64,000 nt of DNA, taken from NCBI RefSeq assembly GCF_001687305.1, contig NZ_KV700385.1:416523-480522 (forward strand), in the 5' to 3' direction. Numbering within the stretch: the first letter of the stretch is position 1; each line of letters opens with the position of its first letter. Positions 7,899-16,992 of the stretch are shown piece after piece. Under the pieces are notes generated by a model that worked only from the letters and a program-made list of their open reading frames with translations, was not told where the DNA came from and did not search any database. This DNA is from Actinomyces vulturis (GTDB lineage Bacteria; Actinomycetota; Actinomycetes; Actinomycetales; Actinomycetaceae). Both the position numbers and the translations under genes were made by a program.

Positions 7899-8648
7899 AT
7901 GTCCATCACACTCCCCATGCCGATGAGCATCTCCAGCCCCACTTCCGCTACCGAGACAAGCACTCAGCAATCAGCGGTCAGTTCACGCCTCAACTGGCTA
8001 CGCGCCGGCGTGCTTGGCGCCAATGACGGCATCTGCTCGACCGCAGGCCTCGTAGTAGGCGTAGCCGCCGCTGACCCCACGAACACCAAAGCCATCATGG
8101 CTGCCGGTGTTGCAGGCCTGCTCGCTGGCGCCGCCGCCATGGCTACCGGCGAATACGTCTCCGTCTCCACTCAGCGAGATACAGAAAAAGCACTCGTAGA
8201 AAAGTCCCGTTCCGCCCTGCGCACTTCTCCCGACGCCGCATGCGCACGTCTCGCCGCTATCTACCGCTCCAAAGGCTTATCCCCAGCCACCGCAATGACC
8301 GTGGCACGTGAGTTAACAGCCCACGATGCTTTAGGAGCGCACCTAGAAGCTGAATTCGGGATTCGTGAAGACGATTACACCAATCCTCTTCACGCCGCAA
8401 TTTCCTCAGCAATTTCTTTCATTCTGGGCGCAATGGTCCCCTTGCTCGCTATTGTGCTGCTGCCGGTAAACATCCAAATTCCCGGAACCTTTGGCGTGGT
8501 CATGGCAGGCCTAGCACTCACCGGTTACATCTCGGCGCGCCTCGGTAGCGCACCCCCGACACGAGCAGTTGTCCGTCTCATGGCAGGTGGCGCTGCTGCC
8601 ATGCTCATCACGTGGTGGATTGGCCACCTCATCGGCGTGGCCGTCTAA
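7899..8648 (+). CDS. VIT1/CCC1-family iron/manganese transporter
   Basis: A 249-residue membrane protein. After a Ser/Thr-rich start of about 30 residues come the VIT motif LRAGVLGANDGICSTAGLVVG, a second helix with MATGEYVSVSTQRD, a cytosolic metal-binding loop (about 95-160) and three C-terminal helices. Bacterial VIT proteins move Fe(II) or Mn(II), usually outward. There is no ribosome site; the -10 box 6 nt upstream suggests leaderless translation. Its last 20 bp overlap the end of the convergent TRIC gene. Confidence 0.9.
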   Translation: MSITLPMPMSISSPTSATETSTQQSAVSSRLNWLRAGVLGANDGICSTAGLVVGVAAADPTNTKAIMAAGVAGLLAGAAAMATGEYVSVSTQRDTEKALVEKSRSALRTSPDAACARLAAIYRSKGLSPATAMTVARELTAHDALGAHLEAEFGIREDDYTNPLHAAISSAISFILGAMVPLLAIVLLPVNIQIPGTFGVVMAGLALTGYISARLGSAPPTRAVVRLMAGGAAAMLITWWIGHLIGVAV

Positions 8649-9519
8649 ACACCACACCGCTTCGACGCGGTTCAAAGTTTGCACTAGCGCGACGAGAACG
8701 GCGCAACAAACTCATGGCACCTGAGCCACGAGGAATCCGGTCAAACGGTTCAATTGTCTTACCACGATCACGCGGGCGGCGCGGCATCAATGCGCGAACC
8801 TGCGGGGAAACCCGGACCCCCACGCGATCTTCCACCTGAGGAAGGCGCCATGATCGCCAGTAGGCAAGGAGACATAACGTTGCGCCCACAAATACAGCGG
8901 AAACAAGGCCTACACCAACCGGCGCATCGATTTTCACAAACACCACGTCGGTGATGGCAGCGAACATGGCAGGCACGGCATATAAGCGATTCCCACCGAA
9001 CACGGCAGGAGTCTGCCCCACAGACACGTCACGGATCATCGAGCCACCCACAGCGGTCAAGCATCCAAGAAGAACAGCAGGCATCACACCCAATCCGTTC
9101 GTCAAAGCCTTGGACGCACCGGTTGCTGCCCACACACCTAACACCACGGCGTCGGCTGCAATGAGAAAACGTTGAGCCCAACGCCCCTGGAAGGCAAACA
9201 GCCACGCTATCCCCGCACCCGTACATGCCATTCCCAAGTAATAAGGATCGGTAAGGGCAAAGGGTGGACCAGCCTGAATCATTACGTCACGAACAATCCC
9301 ACCACCAGTAGCGGTCATGATAGCCAGCACAATAAAACCGACAATATCGAAGTTGTTTCGACGGGCAATCAATCCGCCCAGGATGCCGTTCAGGAGTACA
9401 CCGGACAGATCAAGAAAACGGAAGACTTGCTCCACGGTGATGGAGTCATGCCACCAGTCGCGCAGTGACATCACGTGAACAATCGCCTCTGGACTCAGGG
9501 CAAACGACCATAGACTCAT
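8629..9519 (-). CDS. TRIC-family (UPF0126/YadS-like) cation channel protein
   Basis: A protein of about 296 residues with two repeats of three membrane helices, each containing the family glycine-rich motif: TATGGGIVRDVM and TAVGGSMIRDVSVGQTP. Bacterial TRIC homologues form trimeric potassium-permeable channels. About 70 residues of Arg/Pro-rich cytosolic tail extend beyond the core and are longer than usual. ATG 9519 follows GGAAGGAGGG; the in-frame start at 9567 has no such site. The gene lies between two VIT transporters and overlaps the first tail-to-tail. Confidence 0.85.
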   Translation of the reverse strand: MSLWSFALSPEAIVHVMSLRDWWHDSITVEQVFRFLDLSGVLLNGILGGLIARRNNFDIVGFIVLAIMTATGGGIVRDVMIQAGPPFALTDPYYLGMACTGAGIAWLFAFQGRWAQRFLIAADAVVLGVWAATGASKALTNGLGVMPAVLLGCLTAVGGSMIRDVSVGQTPAVFGGNRLYAVPAMFAAITDVVFVKIDAPVGVGLVSAVFVGATLCLLAYWRSWRLPQVEDRVGVRVSPQVRALMPRRPRDRGKTIEPFDRIPRGSGAMSLLRRSRRASANFEPRRSGVVFRRPRR

Positions 9520-9593
9520 AGGCCCTCCTTCCATTGCGTCCGTTGCGATACCTCCTGCTTCAAGCACAGAGAATCATGTCATCGGCTGGGACA

Positions 9594-10739
9594 TTACAGG
9601 GCAGCGTCAGTCCCCACAAGTAGACCCAGCCCATAAGTGACAGCCGCAGCGCCATAACCAATAAGCAACTGGCGCAAAGCCCGCCTGAACGGAGGCTGGC
9701 CGGAAAGGACGCCGACCACACCACCAGTCACCAATAGGGCGCACCCCACCAGGACCGTGGCCACAAGCAGAGCAAGGCTTCCTGTCATCCCAAGGATAAA
9801 CGGAATAATCGGAACGCCAGCTCCTGCAGCAAAGAAGAAAAATGAAGAGATCGCAGCGCGCATTCCCGTACCGACCTCCTCAAAGGCGGTTGCACTCTCG
9901 TCATGTGCCTGCCCAAGAACGTCCCCTTCAAAAGAAACCCCGGGCTGTTGCTCAGAGAGTGTAGCGATGTTGCGTCCCTGGGAACGGGCGGCAGCAAGAA
10001 CATGAGCAGCATGTAAGCGAGCCTGCTTCTCACTTTCACCGCGGGCGCGGTAGACCAAAGCCAACTCATTCGCATTAACATCAAGCACACCCAGCACCGT
10101 ATTCGTACGGGGATCAGGAACAGAAGCTTCTAGAAGTTCACGCTGGGATCGCACGGACACATATTCACCAGCAGCCATGGACAACGCACCAGCAAGTAGT
10201 CCGGTAATGCCCGTAATCATGACGGCGGTCGATGAGATACCGGTTGCTCCTACCCCCAAAACAAGGGCGAGATTAGATACCAAACCATCATTGGCGCCAA
10301 AGACCGCCGCACGGAACGAGCCACTAAGTCGCTGACGACTTCGAGCAGCCAGCGAACGGATGACTTCAGAGTGAATTTGTTCGTCAGCCGCCATTTGAGC
10401 GGTGGCATCACGATCACGGTCATAGGTGCCACGTTGCTCGGAACGCTGAGCAAGAGCGAGCACAAAGATCGAGCCAAAGTAACGGGCAAGAAAAGGAAGA
10501 ATCCTTGAGCGCAGTCCGGCACGAGGAATCGGTTCAGCATACGGACCAAGAAGTTGGAGCCAGTGCTCTTCGTGACGTTTTTCAGCGCGAGCAAGTTCTT
10601 CAAGAATCGCCGCCTCTTCACCGTCGCGGCGAGATGCAAGATCGCGATAAACGCTCGCTTCGAGGCGTTCTTCTGCTACGTATCGCCTCCATCGCCTGCG
10701 CTGTGCTGGCGTGGGATCAAAGTCGCAAGAAGATGGCAT
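9594..10739 (-). CDS. Ferritin-like domain fused to a VIT1/CCC1 transporter (erythrin-VIT type)
   Basis: A 381-residue protein. Residues about 15-130 form a rubrerythrin-like four-helix domain with iron-ligand candidates in AEERLEASVY, AEKRHEEHW and ADEQIHSEV. Residues about 140-381 form a VIT transporter with AAVFGANDGLVSNLALVLG and MAAGEYVSVRSQRE. This resembles MbfA and related membrane-bound ferritins that export iron under oxidative stress. A helical segment near 80-100 links the domains. It is the second VIT protein within 3 kb. The gene is 74 bp upstream of the TRIC gene on the same strand. Confidence 0.9.
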   Translation of the reverse strand: MPSSCDFDPTPAQRRRWRRYVAEERLEASVYRDLASRRDGEEAAILEELARAEKRHEEHWLQLLGPYAEPIPRAGLRSRILPFLARYFGSIFVLALAQRSEQRGTYDRDRDATAQMAADEQIHSEVIRSLAARSRQRLSGSFRAAVFGANDGLVSNLALVLGVGATGISSTAVMITGITGLLAGALSMAAGEYVSVRSQRELLEASVPDPRTNTVLGVLDVNANELALVYRARGESEKQARLHAAHVLAAARSQGRNIATLSEQQPGVSFEGDVLGQAHDESATAFEEVGTGMRAAISSFFFFAAGAGVPIIPFILGMTGSLALLVATVLVGCALLVTGGVVGVLSGQPPFRRALRQLLIGYGAAAVTYGLGLLVGTDAAL

Positions 10740-10833
10740 AGGGGAAGCCTGCCACGGTTAGTAGCCCAGTTTCTACCTCCACACGAGAGTAATGTCCTGC
10801 ACCACAAGGCGAAATAATGAAAGACTTCGGACT

Positions 10834-12129
10834 ATGAGCGCCCCCTCATCTACTCAGCAGCCCACAAAGTCTTCTGGCCATGTTATCCCAGCAGTCAGCA
10901 CCATAGGGCTCGTGGCGTTCGTCCTAGTGTGCATCATTGCTCTACTGATGGCCCCTACTGCTTCCACGCTGCACCCACTGCCCACAGGCGGCTATCAGGC
11001 ATCCATTCACAACGGTGTCAACGAAGCATTCACTGTTCCCGGCGATTCCTACCAGATATCCGCCAGCGGTGACCATTTTGCAACCTCACAAGGAACAGAC
11101 GTGAGTTACTATCACGTCCCTCAAGGCAAAACCCCCACCCCTTCCTTGGTGTGGTCAGGTAGTTGCAATGAACCATTGTTCTGGGGCGAACGTCTAGTCT
11201 GTTCATCGACAGTAATCTCACCTGATGGATCCACCACCGAGGTGCCTGCACTCCACGCAGGAGCCTTTATCACCGGTTCCCAGGACACGATGGTGGTAGC
11301 TAAGCCTCTACCGTCAAAGGTTGATGGCGCACCCACAGCCACCCTCGTCGGCGTAGGACTCGACGGCACCATCCGCTGGGAAAATTCCCTCGTCTTCAAC
11401 CGCAACTCTTTAGGTGGACAAATCCACCTCAACAAGGCTGTTCTTGGGACATTTTTTACGGGGACGAGTTACGACAATGTTCAGGGAAACAATCCCATCG
11501 CCCATGTGATCGACATTGATAGTGGCAATGACCTACACACCTATGATGGTTCCTATCTCCTCTTCGGTCTCACTGACGGATGGGCAACACTGTCCACGGC
11601 TCTAGGAGATGCTTCGGACGTCAACACCATCTATGCCCTTGACGGCAGTGAGGTGTATCAGGGCCCACAGAAAATGGCGAAAGGACCTGATGCCCCTCAG
11701 GGAGACTCCCCTAATTTCAACCCTATTTACATGGACGTTGACACCATGAGGGATTTATTTGAATCCAGTGACAACCTGACACAGCGAGTCGTATTCGTTG
11801 ATGGACACTATGCGGTCTATGACGGCATGACCCGAAGCACCGAGGCATGTGACACGATCTCAATTGGTGAGCACACCTGGCCTATTAACGAGATGACCGG
11901 AAGCGTCAGCACCTACCAATGTATGGTCACTCTGGCCGGAATCGGACCACAGTCAATACTCATCAGTGCAGACGCACTCAACACCCCTACCCAATTGGTT
12001 GACCTCTCCAGTGGCGGTGTGTGGTGGACTACCGATGTTTCACGTGTTCAAAGTGCCCGCCCTGGCCTTCTTCTCGGGGTACGCTCAGGGGACAAAGGCA
12101 ATATGGTTGTTGGCTTGACCCCACAGTAG
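10834..12129 (+). CDS. Membrane-anchored extracytoplasmic protein of unknown function
   Basis: About 431 residues. A Ser/Thr-rich start is followed by one hydrophobic helix (about 20-42, TIGLVAFVLVCIIALLMAP), after which the chain is soluble and presumably outside the cell. The soluble part has repeated short strand-like blocks and several cysteines that could pair, resembling a beta-propeller in texture, but I recognise no family. ATG 10834 is chosen over ATG 10792 because the intervening residues are basic and non-conserved in look; neither has a strong ribosome site. CutC follows 74 bp later on the same strand. Confidence 0.7.
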   Translation: MSAPSSTQQPTKSSGHVIPAVSTIGLVAFVLVCIIALLMAPTASTLHPLPTGGYQASIHNGVNEAFTVPGDSYQISASGDHFATSQGTDVSYYHVPQGKTPTPSLVWSGSCNEPLFWGERLVCSSTVISPDGSTTEVPALHAGAFITGSQDTMVVAKPLPSKVDGAPTATLVGVGLDGTIRWENSLVFNRNSLGGQIHLNKAVLGTFFTGTSYDNVQGNNPIAHVIDIDSGNDLHTYDGSYLLFGLTDGWATLSTALGDASDVNTIYALDGSEVYQGPQKMAKGPDAPQGDSPNFNPIYMDVDTMRDLFESSDNLTQRVVFVDGHYAVYDGMTRSTEACDTISIGEHTWPINEMTGSVSTYQCMVTLAGIGPQSILISADALNTPTQLVDLSSGGVWWTTDVSRVQSARPGLLLGVRSGDKGNMVVGLTPQ

Positions 12130-12203
12130 TTCTTCGCGAACTCCTTGCGTTAGTGCTGGCAACATTCCACTGACATGTCAACGATGACACCAAGGAGAAT
12201 CTT

Positions 12204-13052
12204 ATGAACACTCACTCCGTCCGGCTCGAAGTCTGTGTTGAAGATGTGGCGGGTGTTCGTGAATCAGCACGACTCGGTGCGGATCGTGCAGAACTCTGTG
12301 ACAACCTTGCTGTTGGCGGGACCACTCCTTCCATCGGCGCTATTGAATCTGCTCTTCTGGCCGCCACCGAGCAAATGGAGGCACGCCGCGAAGCAGTAGG
12401 TCCATCCTGGATTCATACCGACCTAGCTCGGCCCTTTGAACTCATCGTCATGATCCGCCCCCGCGGTGGAAACTTTGTGTACGACAGTGATGAATCGCGA
12501 GCCATGATTGCTGATGCTCGTCGTATCGCTCGCCTTGCGCAAGATATGGGTGCCGTTCCTGACGCCGCAACTACCTCACCGGGAGGCTCCACGCCCGTCA
12601 CCCCCGCAGTGACCGTCGGCTTTGCTACCGGCGCTCTTCATGATGATGGCAGGATCGACCGCGGCCTGATCACCCGTCTTGTTGAAGCCTCAGGCGCTAG
12701 CCCCTTAACCTTCCACAAGGCTATTGACGCCAGCGCCGACCCCCTCAAAGCCTACGAAGTGCTCCATTCCCTAGGGGTTGCGCGCGTGCTGAGTAGTGGC
12801 GCGGCGCATGATGCCGCTAAGGGATCCCCCCTGTTGGCCGCCATGGTTGCTACCGGAGGTCCCGACGTCGTTGCTGCCGGGCATGTGCGTCCCGAGAATG
12901 TCGAGGCCTTGGTCGAAGTGACAGGAGTATGCGATGTGCACATGCGCTGCCCTGTCGTTGAAAGCGGCGTAGGTCCCATGCGCACCGACCCAGTGCTAGT
13001 GGAAAAAGCCGTCAGCCTAGTTCACGCATTATCTTGTGTGAGTGAACACTGA
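12204..13052 (+). CDS. cutC: CutC-family copper homeostasis protein
   Basis: A 282-residue TIM-barrel protein. It begins with LEVCVEDVAGVRESARLGADRAELC, which matches the CutC N-terminus, and carries MIRPRGGNFVY, GFATGALHDDGRID, LTFHKAID and VLSSGAA in family order. Two insertions, near residues 50-72 (after ESALLAATEQ) and near 115-135 (Pro/Thr/Ser-rich), make it longer than the usual 240-250 residues. AAGGAG is placed well before ATG 12204. CutC is linked to copper tolerance, but its biochemical activity is not firmly established. Confidence 0.92.
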   Translation: MNTHSVRLEVCVEDVAGVRESARLGADRAELCDNLAVGGTTPSIGAIESALLAATEQMEARREAVGPSWIHTDLARPFELIVMIRPRGGNFVYDSDESRAMIADARRIARLAQDMGAVPDAATTSPGGSTPVTPAVTVGFATGALHDDGRIDRGLITRLVEASGASPLTFHKAIDASADPLKAYEVLHSLGVARVLSSGAAHDAAKGSPLLAAMVATGGPDVVAAGHVRPENVEALVEVTGVCDVHMRCPVVESGVGPMRTDPVLVEKAVSLVHALSCVSEH

Positions 13053-13134
13053 CCTTACTGCCCCATCAGCGAGGCGTACTCTTCGCATCATTTTCACTCA
13101 TCAATGGCGATGATTGAATAGTGATGCTTTCTGC

Positions 13135-13172
13135 GGTGGTGGCCCGGCAAAAGCCGGGCCACCACCGTTGTC
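13135..13172. terminator. Strong hairpin terminator between cutC and the hydrolase gene
   Basis: GGTGGTGGCCCGGC pairs perfectly with its complement across an AAAA loop, followed by GTTGTCTT. It lies between convergent genes and could end transcripts from both sides, although the U-tract is weak. Confidence 0.75.
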
Positions 13173-13263
13173 TTGAAAAACTGCTATACCCTTACCAGTT
13201 GCTCAACGCTAACTTTTCAGGCATGTTCAGCGCTAACTTATTCTGGGCTATTTAGTCATTGAA

Positions 13264-14079
13264 TTACTCAGACAACTGAATGGAATTGAGCCATATTAAG
13301 GCTTGCTCCACGCTATAGCGCAGTCGGTCACTTTCACTAGCGTGACGCAAATTATCGGGGACACTAAGCAATTTAGAACCTGCAGGCAGCACATGAGAAT
13401 ATTCCAGGGCGCTTTCTTCCACGTCCGGCATCTCATCATCAAGTGCGCCGTGAATCATCAAGATAGGCCAGGGAAGATCCGCCATCGTGGCTTGGGGAGT
13501 CTGCAAAGACACGTCAGCCAAGGTGGTCTTGGAGATGACATTCCAGGTGCGATTGTTGGGGTTGTCGTCGAGTAAGCGGGTCATACCATGGGTGGCAAGT
13601 TCACTCAGTTGGTCTTCACCAAAGACTTCTTCCCACAAGATGGACTGGGGTGCGGTTACTGCTCCCACTGTAATGGCGGCATGAGCACAGGTAGGTTTAG
13701 CAAGCAAGGTAACAGTGGCACCGAAGCCGTGGGCATAGAGAGCATGTTGGGGCCAATCATGTTCACGAACCCAGCTGCATACTGCTTGAACGTCTTCAAT
13801 TTCCCCGGCTGCTGTAATGACGTCATCATCACTATCGCCCAGTCCAGAGAAATCACAGGCTAAAGTGGCATAGCCTGCGGCAAGGAATGCTTCAGAGACA
13901 CAATCCAGCCGTTGGTTTGCTCCGTGGCGGTCAGCAAGAAAGTCATGGAAAAGTACCACCACATGAGTGCACGATTCCCAGGGGCCAACACAATCATCAG
14001 GAGGGGTAACTCCTTGCGGGTAGCGCAAGGTTCCCTCAAGTTTCACTCCTCGAGGAGTGGTGATCTCAACGGTAACCAC
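13264..14079 (-). CDS. Alpha/beta-hydrolase-fold protein lacking the nucleophile serine
   Basis: A 271-residue protein with the order of an alpha/beta hydrolase: oxyanion-region LFHDFLAD, CDFSGLGDSD, the nucleophile elbow, a late acidic turn IHGALDDEMP and a C-terminal His in LRHASE. At the elbow the sequence reads YAHGFGATV where GHSxG is expected, so the catalytic Ser is replaced by Gly (GGC codon). The Asp and His members of the triad remain. It may be inactive, use another residue, or serve as a binding protein. GTG 14079 follows AAAGGA by 8 nt. It is the last of three minus-strand genes with an EEP protein and RlmC. Confidence 0.85.
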   Translation of the reverse strand: MVTVEITTPRGVKLEGTLRYPQGVTPPDDCVGPWESCTHVVVLFHDFLADRHGANQRLDCVSEAFLAAGYATLACDFSGLGDSDDDVITAAGEIEDVQAVCSWVREHDWPQHALYAHGFGATVTLLAKPTCAHAAITVGAVTAPQSILWEEVFGEDQLSELATHGMTRLLDDNPNNRTWNVISKTTLADVSLQTPQATMADLPWPILMIHGALDDEMPDVEESALEYSHVLPAGSKLLSVPDNLRHASESDRLRYSVEQALIWLNSIQLSE

Positions 14080-14149
14080 GGCATTGTCCTTTCAGTGCGA
14101 AAGACTGCAAAAACCGCTCATCCTGCTCCCCGTGTAGGAGAAGTACGCC

Positions 14150-15340
14150 CTACGGTGCTGGAGCCAGGCGAACGATCAAGGCTCGGTGATCGGTGCCATC
14201 AACATCGATAACCATGCCGCTACTCACAGTCCAAGCCTGTGAATCTACCATGATATGGTCAATGGGAGCACCTAACAAGGCGGTGTGGGTGGTTGTTGGC
14301 CATGTGGATAGGCCACCAATTTTCGCCTCAATAGCAGCATCCGAGCAATAGCCCAGATCGCGCATCATGGCGTGGTCGATTGTGGCGTTAAAGTCACCGG
14401 CCATGATGAGTCCAGCCGGAAGCTGTTGGCGGCAGAGGTCAGTAGCATCCGTCACCGATTTCACCCACCGCCCAGGGAATGCGGCCAGGGGCGGGTAGGT
14501 GTGAATACCTAAGATGACCGGAGCCGTGGGATCCTCACTGGTCAAATACACCGAGCCGAATCCCAGTTGTGCTGGAGATGCGAATTGGGTGTAATGGCCG
14601 ACTGTTGTCGAGACAAGGACGCTCGTGACTCGGAAGGCAGGTCCATCGTCACCCACACGAGACTCGTCATGAGACGGTTCAGGGGCGGGGGCGGCGTCGG
14701 ATGTGGAAGAAGCAATGACACCGGCCGTGTCACTATCCATAGTGGTCGATGCTTCGGGGGAGGAAGATTCCTCAGACTGGCCCAGTTCATCAGCGGCGCT
14801 AAAAACTTGGAAGGTGTATCCGTCCTGAGCGAGAAGTTCAGCGAGTTTTTCCGCGTAGGCCTGGGTGGTTTCGGGGAGAACCAGCACGTCCGCACCCTGT
14901 TCGCGTGCTGTGATGGCCAGTTTGACGACGTCAGCTCCAGAGTTTTCGGTGTTGAGCGTCAGTACCGTGATAGTACCGTCACCAAACTCCGTGGCGGACA
15001 GTCCTGTATCAGGCCCCAACGACTCAACATTGTGGACGCCACGTTGAACGATAGCAACAGTATGTCCGGCTGCAACAAGGACACAGACCATACCGATGAG
15101 GGCAGTGCGAGTTCCTCCTTCATGACGAACAACGCGAGAAATCGCTGCGATGATGAAAACCAAGCCCACCAGACCCCAGCCCACTGCCATGGTGCCGCGC
15201 AATGCCAGAGCCTGAGCCCACGGGTAGTGCGTGGAGAGTTGCCAATGGGGGTTAAGCCAACCGAGAGAGTCTGGCACCAACGTCACAATGGCAATGAAAC
15301 AAATGACGATGGTCATCGTCCAGGCAATCACGCTTCTCAC
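14150..15340 (-). CDS. Endonuclease/exonuclease/phosphatase-family protein with membrane anchor
   Basis: About 396 residues. Three N-terminal hydrophobic helices precede an EEP catalytic domain. Family motifs are LTLNTEN (metal-binding Asn/Glu region), VLPET, GDFNAT and the final TDHRALIV with catalytic Asp-His. A Ser/Ala/Glu/Asp-rich insertion of about 45 residues interrupts the domain near its middle. GTG 15340 is preferred because AGCAGGTG precedes it by about 8 nt; the longer in-frame start at 15388 is TTG without a ribosome site. The catalytic domain should face the cell exterior. Substrate unknown. Confidence 0.85.
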   Translation of the reverse strand: MRSVIAWTMTIVICFIAIVTLVPDSLGWLNPHWQLSTHYPWAQALALRGTMAVGWGLVGLVFIIAAISRVVRHEGGTRTALIGMVCVLVAAGHTVAIVQRGVHNVESLGPDTGLSATEFGDGTITVLTLNTENSGADVVKLAITAREQGADVLVLPETTQAYAEKLAELLAQDGYTFQVFSAADELGQSEESSSPEASTTMDSDTAGVIASSTSDAAPAPEPSHDESRVGDDGPAFRVTSVLVSTTVGHYTQFASPAQLGFGSVYLTSEDPTAPVILGIHTYPPLAAFPGRWVKSVTDATDLCRQQLPAGLIMAGDFNATIDHAMMRDLGYCSDAAIEAKIGGLSTWPTTTHTALLGAPIDHIMVDSQAWTVSSGMVIDVDGTDHRALIVRLAPAP

Positions 15341-15406
15341 GGTATTCACCTGCTCATTGTGACAGATAACAATAAGTTTTTTAGGCAATCATTTAATGCT
15401 CTTACC

Positions 15407-16957
15407 TCAGCCTACGTCGCGTCGTTCGAGCAGGAGGAGCACTTCGGCGTGAGTAGTGTGAGGGAACATGTCCACAATCCGTGCTTTAGCCACTACGTAA
15501 TTGCTCAACAATTCGAGGTCTTTGGCTAGCGACTGTGGCGAGCAAGAGGAGTAGACCACCAGGGGGATTCCCGAGTCATTGATTCGCTGGGCCAGGTCCT
15601 CACCGATTCCCCGACGCGGGGGATTGACCACAAGAAGGTCAGGGAGGTGAGCGGAGCGTGCGGGATCAATGACGCTGGCATCACCGCTGGCAAACTGGAC
15701 GGATGGTGCGGTTAAGCCCATGGTGGTGGCAGCCTTGGTGGCGCCCGCGATAGCGGGCGCACTGAGCTCCACGCCGCGTACCTCCACAGGAATATCCGTG
15801 GGTGGCTGTGCCGCGAGCGCTAAGGCAAATCCCCCCACGCCACAGTACAAATCCCAGATACGAATCGGCTCTGTGTCTGCTTCCGCTCGCTCTAGCGGAA
15901 CATTTTCTGCGCCACGAGTTGGCTCGTCGCGATTCGCCCCGTCGTCAGTAGTTTCATCAACATTTAACTGAGATGACGAGCCGCGGCTCCACCCCTGACG
16001 CTGAGCAAGCAGTCCTTCCCATGCCCAGGAGCGTGCTTGTGCATATAGGCCTGTGGCCATCAAGGTGTTGGTCTGGAAGAAAGACTGCGTCGGTAAAACC
16101 AAGGGCATGGCCACGGTGTTCACCTCATCGCCCGAGCCACGCTGTACGCGGTGCCCCTCTTCCTCGCCTCCCCCCGACGATTGAGAGCGAGTTTCCTGCT
16201 GCAGAACATCCCCAGCACCGTGCGAAATGACCTCAACCCCATTGGCAGAACTGACGAGCATCTGCGGATTGATTAGCGTTCCGGGCTCAACATCTGGCAA
16301 GGACAGGCGCATCGTCAGCGTCTCAGGCGCGGTCAGCACTTCTTCGCGCTCACCTTCGACGATAGCTGCGGGTTGGGGCTGATAGTTCAGTGATAAAACC
16401 TCAAGCCCAGGGATGGTCTCCAGAGCTCGCGGAAGATAGTCAACAATCGCTTCCCGGCATCGCTCACCGCGCAACACCAGGCGCACCATGAGGCGTTCCT
16501 CGGGGGAAGCAGTCACCAGGACGTACTTCAACTCTCCTGTGCGCTGAATAATGTCATAGGGGTCCAGTGCACACTCGCGGATCATCTCCCGAATAGCGGG
16601 AACAGCGCGTTCGATTGCCGGTTCATGGAGGGGACAGTCGCCGAGGTCCACAAAATGGGTGCGTTGTGCTCGACCTTTACCAACGAGGGCAGCAATTCCT
16701 AACTGTGGATTATCTGCAGTTCCGAACACAGCGAATTTGGCTTTGTTGCGGATGCGGAAGGACTCTCCAGCGAGCGGCTCATCCCAGACTTGCGCAGGGA
16801 TGTGCTCGGTGAGGAGTAAGCGGACTTGCTCATCAATCACGCTCACTTGTTCGGGGCGCGGCATGCTCAGGGTGGGGCATGAACGGCATTCGCCGGATTG
16901 ATGATGGTGGCAAGTCACGGACTCAGGGTACAGGGGGCGGTAGCCTGTATTCATCAC
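15407..16957 (-). CDS. rlmC: 23S rRNA (uracil-C5)-methyltransferase, RlmC/TrmA type
   Basis: A 516-residue SAM-dependent RNA methyltransferase. N-terminal cysteines in CHHHQSGECRSC and the later GDCPLHE fit the [4Fe-4S] site of RumA/RumB proteins. SAM binding is in DLYCGVGGFALALA, and the catalytic Cys and Glu are in YSSCSPQSLAKDL and TTHAEVLLLLE. The family is usually about 375-450 residues; the excess is two low-complexity insertions rich in Ser, Gly and Glu near residues 250-280 and 325-360. The GTG at 16957 is 7 nt after GGGGGGAG; ATG 16954 is the alternative. RlmC versus RlmD is not fully resolved, but the short Cys-rich N-terminus favours RlmC. Confidence 0.85.
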   Translation of the reverse strand: MMNTGYRPLYPESVTCHHHQSGECRSCPTLSMPRPEQVSVIDEQVRLLLTEHIPAQVWDEPLAGESFRIRNKAKFAVFGTADNPQLGIAALVGKGRAQRTHFVDLGDCPLHEPAIERAVPAIREMIRECALDPYDIIQRTGELKYVLVTASPEERLMVRLVLRGERCREAIVDYLPRALETIPGLEVLSLNYQPQPAAIVEGEREEVLTAPETLTMRLSLPDVEPGTLINPQMLVSSANGVEVISHGAGDVLQQETRSQSSGGGEEEGHRVQRGSGDEVNTVAMPLVLPTQSFFQTNTLMATGLYAQARSWAWEGLLAQRQGWSRGSSSQLNVDETTDDGANRDEPTRGAENVPLERAEADTEPIRIWDLYCGVGGFALALAAQPPTDIPVEVRGVELSAPAIAGATKAATTMGLTAPSVQFASGDASVIDPARSAHLPDLLVVNPPRRGIGEDLAQRINDSGIPLVVYSSCSPQSLAKDLELLSNYVVAKARIVDMFPHTTHAEVLLLLERRDVG

Positions 16958-16992
16958 GGAAGTGCTCCCCCCACCGACGGTGAAGGATAACC

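Noticed and set aside
14567-15529. Plus-strand frame of 320 codons
   Set aside because: Antisense to the EEP and RlmC genes; Cys/Arg/Gly-rich with no family features.
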